NCBI RefSeq assembly: GCF_029873635.1
Contig: NC_080420.1
Span: 29,379,032-29,443,031 of the forward strand
Length of the DNA stretch: 64,000 nucleotides
DNA from: Malania oleifera
Lineage: Eukaryota; Streptophyta; Magnoliopsida; Santalales; Ximeniaceae
Direction of reading: 5' to 3'
Part shown: piece after piece, positions 34,517 to 46,770 of the stretch
Position numbering within the stretch: position 1 is the stretch's first letter
Layout of the letters: every line of letters begins with the position of its first letter
The notes under the pieces: generated by a model
The model's input: the letters and a program-made list of their open reading frames with translations, nothing else
Database searches by the model: none
Told to the model about the DNA's origin: nothing
Translations under genes and position numbers: made by a program

Positions 34517-35638
34517 TCAGGGATGCAACCTTAAAATTTGGTCAGGACAGTATTTGAAAAGAAAAGGGTCATCGCAATAGAAATTATGTACCTGAGTCAT
34601 GAACTTCCTCTTATCTTGAGCACTCCAATCCACCGGTATCTCACCTATAGCCAAATAATTCACAAAATGAGCAAACCATGGTAAAGATGTAATAGAAAAT
34701 AAATTCTCATTGGGAAAATCATCCCTGATTGGCAAGTGGTTAGAGGTGTTCTCAAATGTGAGCCTCGAGAGATGGTCAACCAGTACGTTCTCCACTCCTT
34801 TCTTGTCTTTGATGGTAATGTCAAATTCCTACAAAAGTAAAATCCACAGTATTAGTCACGACTTAGCATCCTTCTTTGTAAGAAGGTACTTAAGGGTTGC
34901 ATGATCTATGAAAATAATAATAGGAGAACCAATCAAGTAAGCATGAAACTTATCCAAATCCAAAGCTACAACTAGCAACTCTTTTTCAGTAGTGGAGTAA
35001 TTCATCTGAGCACTATTTAGAGTTCTACTAGCATAGTAAATGACAAAAGGCTTCCCCTCCCTTTGTTGTCCAAGAACAACACCTACAACAAAATCACTAA
35101 CATCACACATGATCTCAAATGGTAAGTCCAATCATGTAGCTACATTATGGGTGTTGAGGTAAGCTTGCAAATTAGTGTTTTTAAAAACTTCTTGACAAGC
35201 TTGTGTCCACTCAAATGGGGCATCTTTAGCTAGGAGATCACATAGTGGTCTAGATATAGTGGAAAAATTCTGTATGAACCTCCTATAAAAACCCGCTTGA
35301 CCTAGAAAAGATCTTACATCCTTTACTGTCCACTGTCCTAGGTGTAGGCAACTTAGAGATTAATTCAATCTTAGATTGATCAACCTCTATCCCCCTAGAA
35401 GAAATAATATGCCCTAAGACAGTACCTAAAGGTACCATAAAGTGGCATTTTTCCCAACTCAAAACCAATTTCTTCTCCTCACAACGAGTCAACACTCTCT
35501 TTAAATTCAATAAGCATGCATCAAAAGAAGATCCAAAAATAGTCAAGTCATCCATAAAAACTTCCATGCAATTTTTAACCATGTCACTAAAAATGCTCAT
35601 CATGCAATGTTGAAAAGTAGCAGGTGCATTACACAATT
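34517..35638 (-). pseudogene. Athila-type reverse transcriptase (3' part) and RNase H
   Basis: The RT stretch 35684-35283 has APATFQHCMMSIFSDMV and the catalytic box VFMDDLTIFG. RNase H at 35131-34856 has FEIMCDVSDFVVG and INYSTTEKELL-like sequence (MNYSTTEKELLVVALDLDKF). The connection region 34795-34517 contains VDHLSRL. The RT start is cut at 35639 by the LTR of a SIRE-like element. Frame changes near 35280 and 34830 show decay. Confidence 0.85.
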
Positions 35639-37215
35639 TGTTGACTTTTTGAGTCCGATCCCTGTTTTGATGCTGACAAAGCACTCATATCTTATGTGTA
35701 TTTTTAAGTGCTTGAACAGGTTTATATTTTAGCACACACATAAGACAAAAGGAGGATGGAAGCCTGAAGGTCTTACAAGAATACATCAACCTAGTGTATT
35801 CCATCAGAAGGGCGAAGAAGAAGACAGTTTCTATTTGATATTGTAAATGCATTTAGTCTTTGGTTTGTAATAATGATGCATTGCATGCATGATAGGATTT
35901 AATGCTCAAAGACCATGGACTGATCAAAGGATCCAAAACCTTTTAAATTAAAATGCCATAACTTATTCACATAGGGTTAAAAAGGTTAAAGGACAAAACA
36001 AGGCAAAATCTTTAATTTTAATGAGCCCCTGTTGACCGACCCATGCATGTTCAAAGTGCCTCGGCTGACTGACTTCATTATTTGACATTTTAAAATTGCC
36101 CGATCGACCGGTCCATTTAAATAAGAAAATACCTCGACTGATCGATCTTGAATTTGGCCAGTCTCTTAAAGCTCAACCGACCGGTTATTTTTGAACTAAA
36201 TCTCCTCAGCCAACCGCCCTTGATCACTCAACAGACCAGCCTTAAGGCCAGCTAACTGAACCTATGAAGGTTTAGAATCGTCCTTGGCTCGGCCAACCGG
36301 CACCTTCCACAGCCAATTGAACCCTGTTTGAAATTCAAATTTGTTGTATGAGGTCAGCCAACTGACGCCAACCGAATGAACCTCTCAGGTTCTCATTACT
36401 TTCCAGCGCTAATCACGTTTAATTTTTAATTAAATAATTTGAAAAATACCCAGCGTGTCCCTAATGGTCAGATTTTTTAGAATGTCTATAAATACCCCTT
36501 ATAACTCAATTTTTAATCAATGCGTAGATTAGAAAATTCTCCCAAATATTTTATGCTTTAAATTTTTACTCTCTTATACTCATTCATTTGCAAAATTCTT
36601 TTTAAGAGAGCATTTGATTTCTACGCTCCTCGTTCACTAGCACACTTATTGCTTTTGAAGTTGGTTGAGTTCTATTGTTTTGGGCACTTGATACACATTT
36701 TTTAAGCATTCACTCTCACTTATTTTTATTTTGAAAATCATATTTGAGAGTTAGCTTAGACTTTTATCCTCTCATTTGTCTTTATAAATCTTTGTTGGAG
36801 AAATTTCATATTTCTTGAGAGTCCTGCACATTCATTGCAAGATTCAATAGCTCATATTGTTTTATTGCAAAAATCTTGTTGAGCTAAAACCCTTGCTTCT
36901 CTTTGAACCATTTTCTCGAATATCATTATTGAGAATTAAGAGTTATGGTGTGAATTGGGTATTTAAAAATTCTTTCTAGGTCAATTTATCCTTATTTTAA
37001 CTCCACAATTAGTATAACACAACCTAAGGTTTTTCTAAACAAGCATGAATCCCACAAATAATAATGTATGCAAATATTTAAAATAATTATAACATTCAAC
37101 ACAAATTGAACATAAGCATACAAGTGTGGAAAGTAAGTATGGAAATTAAATAGATTAGGGAAGAGGAAGCACAAACACAAAGTTTTTAATAAGGTTTGAA
37201 AACTCCCGCCTACGT

Positions 37216-37241
37216 CCTCACCCTGGGCAAACCACCTAAGG
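37216..37241 (-). other. Leader hairpin in LTR 3
   Basis: On the minus strand CCTTAGG (37241-37235) faces CCCAGGG (37227-37221) across a 7-nt loop: five Watson-Crick pairs, one G-U and one mismatch. GAGG follows after a one-base spacer. It would pair with CCTT (37194-37191), again allowing a G-U pair. Confidence 0.55.
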
Positions 37242-38029
37242 ATTCCACTATCCGCTCCTTAAAACTGGGATGGAGCTTCCCATTACAATCTGCTTCTTAC
37301 CAGGGCAAAGCTTCCCTTTACAATCCATTGCTTACACGAGGCATAGCTACCTCTTTATAATCTGCTGCTTCCACACGAGGCATAGCTACCTCACCACAGT
37401 TCACAATCCGAACCGTAAATACAAATTATATAAGGAATGAATTTTTTGTACAATGAAATGCTTCTCAATAAGCTGAGTTGTACAATGTAAAAACCTTAAT
37501 GCACTCTCAAATGATTTATAAAATTTGAAGTTTGGTAGAGTAAGGATATTCCTCTCAAAAATATTTTTCAAGTAAAAATGAGAGAGTGGAATGATTTGCT
37601 CAAAGCTACTTTGTAAAATTCAAAATATTTTCTCCAAAGGATTTTTCAAAATGAAGAGTAGGAGAAGAATATTTCTTCAAGATTGACCTTTAAAAACAAA
37701 TAGCAAGAAGGCTCTCAAGAAAAATATATGGAAGAGAACATATGTTCAAGCCTTGCTTGTATAACCCAAAATAATTTCCCCAAAAATATTTTCAAAAAGA
37801 AAGAGTAGGAGAAAATAGATTTTGACCTTCAAAGAGAGTATAAAGATGAATAAGAATGAAAGAGTTTTCAACAAGCTTTCCAAGTGTCTCTCTTGTCTTC
37901 TCCAAGTGTATAGACTTGGAATTTATAGGAAAATTGGAGATATAGCCGTTTTATGGCTGTTGGGGTATTAAAATATGAATAAATTTGAAAACTAGCCATT
38001 TTTCGGCCATTGGGGCACTTTTTGTGTAG

Positions 38030-38400
38030 ACACTTTCAGTTTTTTAGGCATAAAATTTTCTATACAACTCCGAATGTGGCGTTCTTGGTATAAAAAGAAT
38101 GTTAAGAGAAAATTTCACAACTTTTATGTTGAACACTTCTTAAGATAAGGAGTTTTTGATTGATAAAATTGCTTATTAATGAAATGGAAGAAACATGAAG
38201 AGAATTTTTCTACTGCAGACACCCTTTAGTAATTTGCACATAACTTTTACTATATAACTCCAAATTGAACGAACTTGGTATCAATGGAAATATAAGGGGA
38301 AATCCCATGACTTTTATGTTGGACACTATTCCAGATAAGGAGTTATTGATAGATAAATGTGCTCATCAATGCGATGGAAGAAACATGAAAAGGTTTTTTG
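38030..38400. repeat. Direct duplication of about 190 bp within LTR 3
   Basis: CTATACAACTCCGAAT (from 38060) recurs as CTATATAACTCCAAAT (from 38250), 190 bp further. The following sequence stays alignable through GGAAGAAACATGAA in both copies. Divergence is considerable (many substitutions), so the duplication is old. Confidence 0.8.
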
Positions 38401-39775
38401 AAAAAAAAAAAACTTGTTTTGGAAAAAAATGTTTTCATGAAAAGTTTATGCCCCTAAGGTCAATTTAAGGTCTTGGTCATTTTTTGAGAGTTTAAATTCC
38501 AATCATATGATTATGCATGCACAAATTAAAACCTAATTACTATTACAACTTAAAGAATATATAAAATTATCATGCTTCTGCTCCTTAATACTTCATGGAA
38601 TTCATAATTTGTGCTCGATTAGGTACTACTTGGCTTCCATTTTGCATCCCTCATTTGCGCCTTTTGCATCATAAATCTGTTCAAAGACTAAATACACAAA
38701 TGAGATACTCTGATTTGTTATATTCAAAATAGGGATCGGACTCAAAAAGTCAACAAGAATATTTCTTAAGAGTTTAAGATTTTGAAGTTCTTGTTGCATA
38801 CTCCATTCATATATTTTTTGTATGCAAAAATCATTTGAAGGCAAAACCTTTGATTCTCCTATTATTATTTGAAGAATATTTTTGGGTGAAAAGTTTCATT
38901 AGGGTTATATCTTTGAAGTGCTTATCATAAATAATTTACTCAAAGATTGGAAAAATTATTTTTGAGAGAAACCACATATACTTACTTTAGCTTTATATCA
39001 TATCATATGTGAGTGCATATTGTGCTTTATTGTTGTACATCATCTGCTTAGTGTAGAAGCATTCTAGTTGTACATAAGAATTCTATTATTGTTGTATTCC
39101 TGACGTGTGGTTGGAAGAGGACTGCACTGGCCTATAACATGCATCGGACTGGTTCAGACCTGGTTAGGAGAACTAGAAGCACCATCCTATAAGGTGCAGT
39201 TGTAGGTTGGGCTTAGCCCTATGAATGTGAGTTGGGTTATTCCTTGCCTTGTAAGGAGAGGAGATTGTAAATGGTGACACTCCACCTATAAGTTAGCATT
39301 AGTAGAATCCTCCTACTTGTGATCTTAAGGAGGGGATGTAGGCAGTATCAACTGAACCCCGATATTATATCGTGTTGTGCTTTCTTTTCCTTATGCTATT
39401 TAATTTTGCACTTCAATTTACGCACTTAAATATTTATATTTTAATTATTGTGAATGTACTGAGATTGCTTTAGTTGCTTTATACTTCTGCTCAGTTAAAT
39501 TTCATTGGGTTTTGTTGTCGCTTAAAAAGACCCTAGGTTATGCGATATTGGTTGCGATTTTAAATTGAACTAGGAAATTTTTAAATACCCATTTCACCCC
39601 CTCTTGGGAATACACCAATCACATCAATAGGTATCAAAGCCTCGTTGCATAGACTTGAACGTTTTTGTAAAAAATCACAATGACTCATATTGGTGTATCC
39701 CCATTCGGCGAGGGACAATCATTTACTAGGCCCCTAGTATTTTTCGGTGAAAATTTTTCTGCCTAGAAGCAAAGA

Positions 39776-40813
39776 ATGAGTGTATTTATAAAATCAAAGG
39801 AATGGTGGGCCTGCAAAATAACTGTTAAAGGAATTTGTATGCAATTAATTAAAAAAGATACTACTTTTTTGCACGCAAATTCATATGCCATGAAATTATT
39901 ATATTGTGCTTTAGATTCTCATATTTTTCATGAAATTATGGCATGTAAATGTGCAAGTGAAATTTGGGAAGAGCTAGAGAGGAGGTATGGAGGATCTAGG
40001 ATAGAAGGGACCACCACTCAGGAGGCTCCAAGTTTAAACAATCCAGAAGTGGTGAATCATGGGCTGAATGCTTTAGTCAAGGAGGAGGTATACGTATCTC
40101 AATCTCCTTTATTAAATAATTCATGTGATGGTTATTGTGATGATTCTTGTGCCAAATCCTTTGATAATTTAAATGATGAATCATCTATTGTTTCTAATGA
40201 TGATAATGCATGCATTAATTCATGTGATATATATTTTGAAAAGCCTTGTGATGAATCAATCGTTGGAATTAATGAAGAAAGCATGCCTGCCTATGGAAAA
40301 CTAGAAATTGCTTTACTTAGGATGCATAAGCTTCTGGCTAGGATGTCTAAGCAAAAAATAGTCTTGAAAAATGAAAAGAGAAGGTTAGCAAAACTATTAG
40401 AAGATCTAAAAGGTTATCATGCTATCCTTGAGAAGAAAAAGATAGAGAGAGTTTTGAAAATTATTTGCTAAGAGGAAGAAGTAGATAATTATTCTAGAGT
40501 TACACTCAAAGTTAAAAATAAAAAGAATAATTATGATAAACCCCTAGAAGTTAAAAAGAAAAATATTTTCAAAAAGTGTTCATGTTTAGGTTATCAAACC
40601 CATAGTCTTGCCTCGTCAAGTAAAAATGAAACAAATAAGCAAAATATTTCACATGCATATAAAGCTTGCTTATTTTGTAAAATAAAAGGGCACGCTTGGT
40701 TTAATTGTCTACTTAGAAGTGCTAGAGGCTTGGATGGAGAAATGATATGGGTAATCAGAAAAGCAAACCTAATAGGACCAAAGGAAGATCGAAATCCAAT
40801 AGAAATTACATAA
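39776..40813 (+). pseudogene. SIRE-like copia gag, one internal stop
   Basis: Starts MSVFIKSKEWWACK. The UBN2-type gag core is readable (HANSYAMKLLYCALDSHIFHEIMACKCASEIWEELERRYGG). An Asp/Ser-rich segment follows (residues about 100-170), then a Lys-rich predicted coiled coil. A TAA at 40469-40471 interrupts it, but the same frame continues to 40813 and contains an intact zinc knuckle, CLFCKIKGHAWFNC (about 40670-40712). Gag packages the element RNA. A homologous but clearly diverged gag lies at 44764. Confidence 0.85.
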
Positions 40814-42548
40814 GTGTTTAATTCTTCCTTAGTTCTCAGGTTTAGAGGTAGTGATGACTAAAAGGCTTAGGAAGTGGTTTGTGCCTAAAATGTAAAAACT
40901 CAGTATGTGCATCCACTATGTAATTTTTTTTTTTGCATTCTAAGAATCTTGGAAAAACAAGCCAATATGAATATTCAAGCTATATATCCAATCTGAACTT
41001 AATGCATAAATATCATAATGATTGCATAAAATATGAATATATTGGCCATAGCATGCGAACTTTGAACTGAAAAGAAATGAGTCAGTCTCTACTTGAATGT
41101 GACTTCTTGTCTCTACATAATCCATATCATTCCTTTGAGTTGTTGAAAGTAAAGTTTGAGGAATTAACCATTAAATATATCTGGAACCTTTCATTTCTGA
41201 GATATAGATCATAAATCATTATCTTGAATAACATCTTAGAAGCATGCTAAGTTAAATCCACTTCCAAATGGACAAGATATTTTTACCTGGTAAATAATTT
41301 CCAATGCTTAACTCTTGTTCAGTTGTAAATATCTTAAGTTAAGTGCCTTTTGTCCATTGCACAGAATTGAGCTTTAGGGATCTGTCTTATTCTATACATC
41401 ATTTTACCCTAAACTCATTTTTGAATATAAAAGCCTTGATAAAAAATTAGTCATCACTCAGGCTTAAGCACTAATGATTATAAAGTTCCTATTATATAAG
41501 TGCTTATCTAAAAGTTATCCTTCATAACCAAATTAGGGGATATCCTCTAAGGGATTTAGCTGTTTCAATTGAAAATCAAAATTTTTCCTCTATGCACAAA
41601 ATATAAAAATCCTCTAATCTTGATTCACCATCTCCTCCATAAGAAACCTTTGCCACCTCACAATCACATTTGGAAAAGAATCTGCCTACCCCCTTGGTTC
41701 GTATCCTTACTCTAAATTGTGATCATATCTAAAGGATACCTTTCAATTAACAAAGAGCAGTGTTCAAACTTTCATACTCCTAAAAGCACTCTGCCTAAAA
41801 GATGTGGACATTTTTTCTAGCATGAAAATAACTTGAATATTGTCCACTTGTAATCTTATCTGAATACTCTTCTAAACATAATGATAATTTAATTTTAAGA
41901 GTATTTATCCCATTTGGCTTCATAAGCTCTCAAACTTTAAATGAAATACATTAGAGCTTTTGAATAGGTGTAATGGCTAAGTTATTTGCATTAGGTTTCA
42001 ATCTAGATGAAGAAACATATTTCAAAGGAAACCTATGCACAATCACTAAAAAGCCATTCAAATTTGTGCCTCTCACGCATTGAAATTCATAAGAAAAGAG
42101 GCAAATGTAGGTTTATGACCTTGAAGAAGTATTGCTTATGAATTTTTGGTCCTCTAAGCCTAAGCATGTAAAGCCAAGTCTGAATCATTGAAAATCTTAG
42201 AGAACTTGGCTAAGAATTTGAGGAATGAAAAAGGCATAAGATAATGATAGGAAGAGTACATAACTCAGGGGGAGCATTTATCTTTTATGGTTGTATAAAT
42301 TAAAATGCTTTTATGATCTTATATCATTCATGCTCACATGCCTTTATAAAAATTGCTTTGCAAATTACTATCCATCATGCATTAAATGATTAAATTTCTT
42401 TAATTGGATAATTTTTATCTTATATGAATGGTTGATGGAACTACTGGAATGCATGCTTGGACTAAATGCCACTTGCATGATTGATGTAGTGATGTGAACT
42501 GCTTGCTGGTAGTGGATATTTTAGGTTATTGCATGCTTAAATTGTATT
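40814..42548 (+). other. Internal region of element A without pol
   Basis: About 1.7 kb in which I find no protease, integrase or RT motif in any frame. The sequence is unstructured apart from a T run at 40923-40932 and the purine tract at 42267-42274. Confidence 0.6.
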
Positions 42549-45310
42549 TGTTGACTTTTTGAGTCCTATCTCTTTTTGATTATGACAAATACAAAGTATC
42601 TAATCTATGCGCTGAGTTTATGTGCAGGTTGAGTCTTGAATGAATTGGCAATATCATATGATGTATATGGAGACTTGAAGAAAAATGAAGAATGGATTGT
42701 TTATTGTTTGTAATTTATATTTCATTCATTCGGGTCTGTAATATTTAATATACCAAGGTTTGTAATAATTAATGCATGTCATGCATGGTAGGGACTATAA
42801 GCTCGAATGTCCTTAGACTTTGGTCGACCAACGCCAGGTTTTTAAGTCTAAGTTAAAAAGTCTTGGCCATAGATCAACCCTAGGTCCTTGCACAAACACT
42901 TAGGATAATCCTAACTATCATCTATGTAATCAGGGGTGAAAATATTACTTAGGTGTAAAAAATGAAAGAGCTTCGGGCAACCGAACCAGGCACGTTAAAA
43001 ATGCCTTGGTCAACTGAACTGTTTACTGATTAAAAGTTTGACTTGGGTTGGGTGACTGAATCGAAATAAACTAAACATTCACGGTCGACCAAACCTTGAA
43101 TGTGGACTTTTTGACCATCCATGGGTGCCCAAATTTCACGTTCAAAATACCCTCGGGCGACCGAACATGCAAGTTTGGCAAATTGAACTTAAGTTCAGGC
43201 GACCGAACCTTGGAAATTTTGAAAATCGCCTAGTTCAGTCACTTGAACCTGTCCTTGGGCACCCAAACATGAAAAATTTACTTTTTCTCATGTGTCTGTT
43301 TGGGGGACCGAACCTATGGCTTGGTTGACCGAAACTGTCGGGTTGGCCAAATTTTACCGCAGGTAATTAAGGGTAAATTAGGGTTATTTAGATTAAACAT
43401 GTTTGAAACAATTTTAATTATTACCCTTATGTCCTAATGGTAATATTTTTGAGTGAGGCTATATATATGTGTTCATTTGCAAAAATTAATGAGAGATTAG
43501 AGATTTGATTAGCTGAAATTTCCTCTGAAATTTTGAGAGCTCTATCTTCCCATACTAAGACAAATACTCTTCCATTGATCATTCTATTGCAAAATCCTTC
43601 TAAGTGAGAGTATCTTGAGAGATCCTACACTGCTTAAACTCTATTTGTTGTGTTAATTGTTGATTTTTTAAAGGAGAGTTAAGCCAAAGATTTTCCCTAT
43701 AGATTTAGTTCATAAATTTATTGGGAGGGGAAAATCTTGCTAGCTTGTGAGTCTCTGCATTTTGATTGCAAGACTCTTAAGCTTGTCTTGTGTTGTGAAG
43801 CAAATATTTTTTTGACAAGCTTGTTTTAAAAATATCTCTTATGCTTAATATTTTAGAAAATCATTTTTGAGATATTTGATCATTCTATTGGAAATATTTG
43901 AAACCCTACTTCTGATTGATATTTATCTATATACTATTTCAAAGATAGTTTGATAATACACTCTCACACTTTGATTGCACATTAACAATATCTTGAGAGT
44001 AAGTTCACATATCTTCACTGAGCTTATAGTTCTAATCATTTGGAAGTGCATTCATTATTCTTTGTGCGTATCGGTACAAATCTGCTTGTACTAGAAGCAT
44101 CTTTATTTGTACACAATTTTATATTGATTATTGTATTCCAGGCGTGGCCTGAAGGGGTGTTGATTTAGCCCGTAAGGATCATTTGTTAGGGCTTTGTCCG
44201 CCCCTTATGGAGAGTGTGTAAAGGTTGAGGTTGGCCTTGGTAATTTGACCTGGTTGTTAACGGTGCCGCTCCACCCGTTATGTGAGCAATAGTGGAATCC
44301 TCGGGCTTGCGAGCTGATGCGGGGATGTAGGCATAGTTAGCCGAACCTCGATAACATTTCTCATGCATACTTTTAATTTTCGCATTTTAAATTTAAGCAC
44401 TTGAATGTTTATGTTTTAATATTGTGAATGATTGGGATAAACTGAGCCTGCTATACTTATTTTGATTATTTGCTCAACTATATTTTGTTGGTTTATTGGA
44501 ATTTGTATAGATAGACCCTAGGTTGTGTATATACTACTGCTGATAGTTTAACCTAGGCAAAAGTTTTTTAAATATCCAAGTCATCCCCCTCTTGGGAATA
44601 TACCAAAGTGAACAATTGGTATTAGAGCCTTGTGGCATCAACTTTAACATTTTTTCTAAAGATCAGGATGGCTCACGTTGGTGTATCCCCATTCGGTGTG
44701 GGAAAATCCCTTTCAGATCCCCCACGGTTTTATGGTGTAGATTTTATGGTTTGAAAGTTTAGAATGAGCGTTTTCATGAAATCTAGAAATTGGAGGGCCT
44801 ATCAAGTGATTGATAAGGGATCTTATATGCAAACAAATGAAAATGACACTATTTTAGTGCATGCAAATTCATATGCCATGGAGATTCTATATTGCGCTTT
44901 AGATTCTAACATTTTTATTGAGATTATGGCATGTAAGAGTGCGAAAGATATATGGGATAAGCTGGAAAGGAAATATGGAGAGTCCGAGGAAAAGGAGACC
45001 ACCACTTTGAAAGTGTCAAGTTCAAATGATCTGGAAATGTTAAATCACAGGGTTAATGCATAAACAAAACAAGAGGTATATGACTCACTCTAGCTTGATT
45101 AATGATTCGTGTGTTAAATGCTGTGTTGTTTCATGTGCTAAATCATCCATTGAATGTGGTGATAATTCTGTTATTAATGCACTTGATGATTCTCAAGTAG
45201 AATACCAGAATATATTATGTGATGGATCATCTGTTAAATTTTTTGATGAATCATATGTTGAATTATATGATGAAAGCATGCTCTTTAACAAAATACTAGA
45301 AAAAGCTTTA
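42549..45310 (+). mobile_element. SIRE-like copia element B, 5' LTR and partial gag
   Basis: LTR 4 runs 42549-44614 (TGTTGACTTTTTGAGTCC to AAAGTGAACA, 2066 bp), with TATATATA at 43460. The PBS ATTGGTATTAGAGCC follows at 44615-44629, then gag. No purine tract precedes the LTR, so it is a 5' LTR of a separate insertion in the internal region of element A rather than A's own 3' LTR. A reverse LTR cuts it off at 45311. Confidence 0.75.
44764..45310 (+). pseudogene. SIRE-like copia gag, truncated
   Basis: MSVFMKSRNWRAYQVIDKGS begins a 99-codon stretch homologous to the gag at 39776 (both have HANSYAM, LYCALDS and EIMACK), roughly half identical. A TAA at 45061 and a frameshift follow. The next open part (45056-45310) continues the Asp/Ser-rich region (DESYVELYDESML) until the reverse LTR begins. 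Confidence 0.8.
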
Positions 45311-46244
45311 TGTTAGCTTTGGTGCAACTCCAAGAGGTGGGGTGAATTGGGAAATTAAAAATTATCACTTGGGTTAATTGGTTTAACACCGGTATTACAC
45401 AACCTAGGATCAGTCTATGCAATCAACAAATAAACATACATATGCAGTAAAAGTAAAATGCCGAAAAGGAAACAATACACGCAATATGTTATCGAGGTTC
45501 AGCCAAATTACCTACGTACCCGCCTTAGCTACACCAGCACAAGGATTCCACTATGGCTCACTTAACGGGTGGAGCGGCATCGATTACAACCAGGTTAATT
45601 CAAGGGGTTGACCTCAACCAACACGCCTTACCAGGATGGCACACCTAACTTTCCTAACCTGGTCTAAGCTAGTACGGGACTATTCAATAGGACTAGTCTT
45701 CCTCTTTAGGCCCACGCCTGGAATACGACAAATGATATGAAATTTTGTGTACAAAAATACGCTTCTTCTCAAGCAGATATGTACTACAATACACACAGTA
45801 TAATCAATACACTACCAAAAGATAGGATTTGATAAGCTCAGTGTAGTCTAAGTGTTTACTCTCAAATATTTATGCAAATATTGCAATCTGTGCATAAGAG
45901 TGTAAATGATATGATCTTTGTGTTAAATAATAATTTCAATCACAATGCACAAGCAAAGATCACAAACACACTTCAAATATCTCAAAAAATAATTTTTCTC
46001 AATATAAACCACAAAAGATATTCAAGAATGGTTTGTAAAAAATTATTTGATCTTTGTATCAAGATGATAATATCAATCAAAAGATATAGCAACAAATATC
46101 TTCAGCACGATAAATATCTCAAAATATTTTTCTCAAGATAAACCACAAGAGATATTTGGAATTGGTTTGTAAAATAGTATTTATCTTCAAGCTCACTTCA
46201 TATACCTTCAACAAATATTTTTCTCAAAATAAATTGAAATTAGA
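45311..46244 (-). mobile_element. LTR 5, SIRE-like, partial and reversed
   Basis: On the minus strand the LTR's 3' end lies at about 45311 (CACCCCACCTCTTGG context). The leader region with a bulged hairpin (CCTT/AAGG and GCT/AGC, 45523-45544) and CGAGGTTCAGCC on the plus strand at 45493 identify it. The LTR start is missing because the next reverse LTR interrupts it near 46245. Confidence 0.65.
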
Positions 46245-46717
46245 ATAGCTTTCCCAAGAGGGAGGGGGGTGAATTGGATTATTTAAAAATTTATCCTCTT
46301 TTTAACTTTTTACTTGTCTAAATGCAACAACAAGAAAGTAACTTAATCAGCTTATAAATATAACCAAATTACACCACAAGGTACTGAAAAATTAAACAGA
46401 CAATCCAATCAACCAAAGTAAGAAAGTCAAACAATCATTAAAGATTTTTTATACCATTTGTCAGCTGCCCTGTAGTTGTTTGCAAACCTGCTTTGAATGG
46501 AATTTGTATTGCGCTTCTCTTGATCAATATTTCCGCAAATTAACCAATGTACCCCCTTGTGGGTTTTCGCAAATGGTTAATTGAAACGTACTTTTTAAAA
46601 AACAAGAGCCTTCTTTAAATATGGATTTTAAGCCATGCAACCCGCACTTAGCATACGCAAGAATATATTGTGCAAAAAATAAAAAGTAAGGAAAAGAGAG
46701 AGACACGAAGATTTTAT

Positions 46718-46770
46718 GAGGTTCGGCTTCAACACAACCTACGTCCTCGCCTTTGGCAAACGACCAAAGG
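46718..46770 (-). other. Leader hairpin in LTR 6
   Basis: On the minus strand CCTTTGG (46770-46764) pairs perfectly with CCAAAGG (46756-46750) around a 7-nt loop. Then GAGG (46748-46745) pairs with CCTC (46721-46718). The stem differs at position 5 from LTR 1 on both arms, a compensated change. Confidence 0.7.

Larger units (their letters stand above)
28298..35638 (-). mobile_element. Athila-type Ty3/gypsy retrotransposon A, cut by a SIRE-like insertion
   Basis: On the minus strand: reverse transcriptase (from 35638), RNase H, integrase (to 33387), a long 3' region, polypurine tract (31710-31694) and 3' LTR (31693-28298). The upstream part (gag, protease, RT start, 5' LTR) should be on the far side of the SIRE-like element inserted at 35639 but is not found in the window. 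It sits inside the Tork-like copia. Confidence 0.8.
36930..38755 (-). mobile_element. LTR 3, SIRE-like, nested in reverse inside the LTR of element A
   Basis: On the minus strand it begins TGTTGACTTTTTGAGTCC at 38755, the same start as its host LTR, and ends near 36930 in sequence resembling the usual terminal GGTGAATTGGGTATTTAAA context. Removing it restores the forward LTR. No internal region is attached, so it is a solo LTR. It carries its own leader hairpin (37216-37241) and an internal 190-bp duplication. Confidence 0.75.
35639..42548 (+). mobile_element. SIRE-like copia element A, gag only, no pol
   Basis: LTR 35639-39626 (starting TGTTGACTTTTTGAGTCC, with a reverse LTR nested at 36930-38755), PBS-like ATAGGTATCAAAGC (39627-39640), gag 39776-40813, then 1.7 kb without pol up to 42548, where LTR 4 begins. 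A GGGGGAG tract at 42268-42274 resembles the polypurine tract context of these elements. The LTR lies in the Athila A reverse transcriptase. TATAAATA at 36487. The absence of protease, integrase and RT suggests a non-autonomous or internally deleted element. Confidence 0.75.

Noticed and set aside
39309..39360. LTR 2 as further proof of the covarying hairpin
   Set aside because: Its CCTCCT/AGGAGG pairing overlaps the GGGG that would pair with CCCC (39357-39360) in stem 2, so it cannot be counted as an independent match.
42549..44614. LTR 4 as the 3' LTR of element A
   Set aside because: No polypurine tract precedes it and a PBS plus gag follows it, so it is the 5' LTR of a second element; the gags also differ greatly.
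45872..46141. 89-codon ORF in the SIRE-like LTR
   Set aside because: AT-rich LTR sequence in antisense; no similarity recognised and not open in related LTRs.
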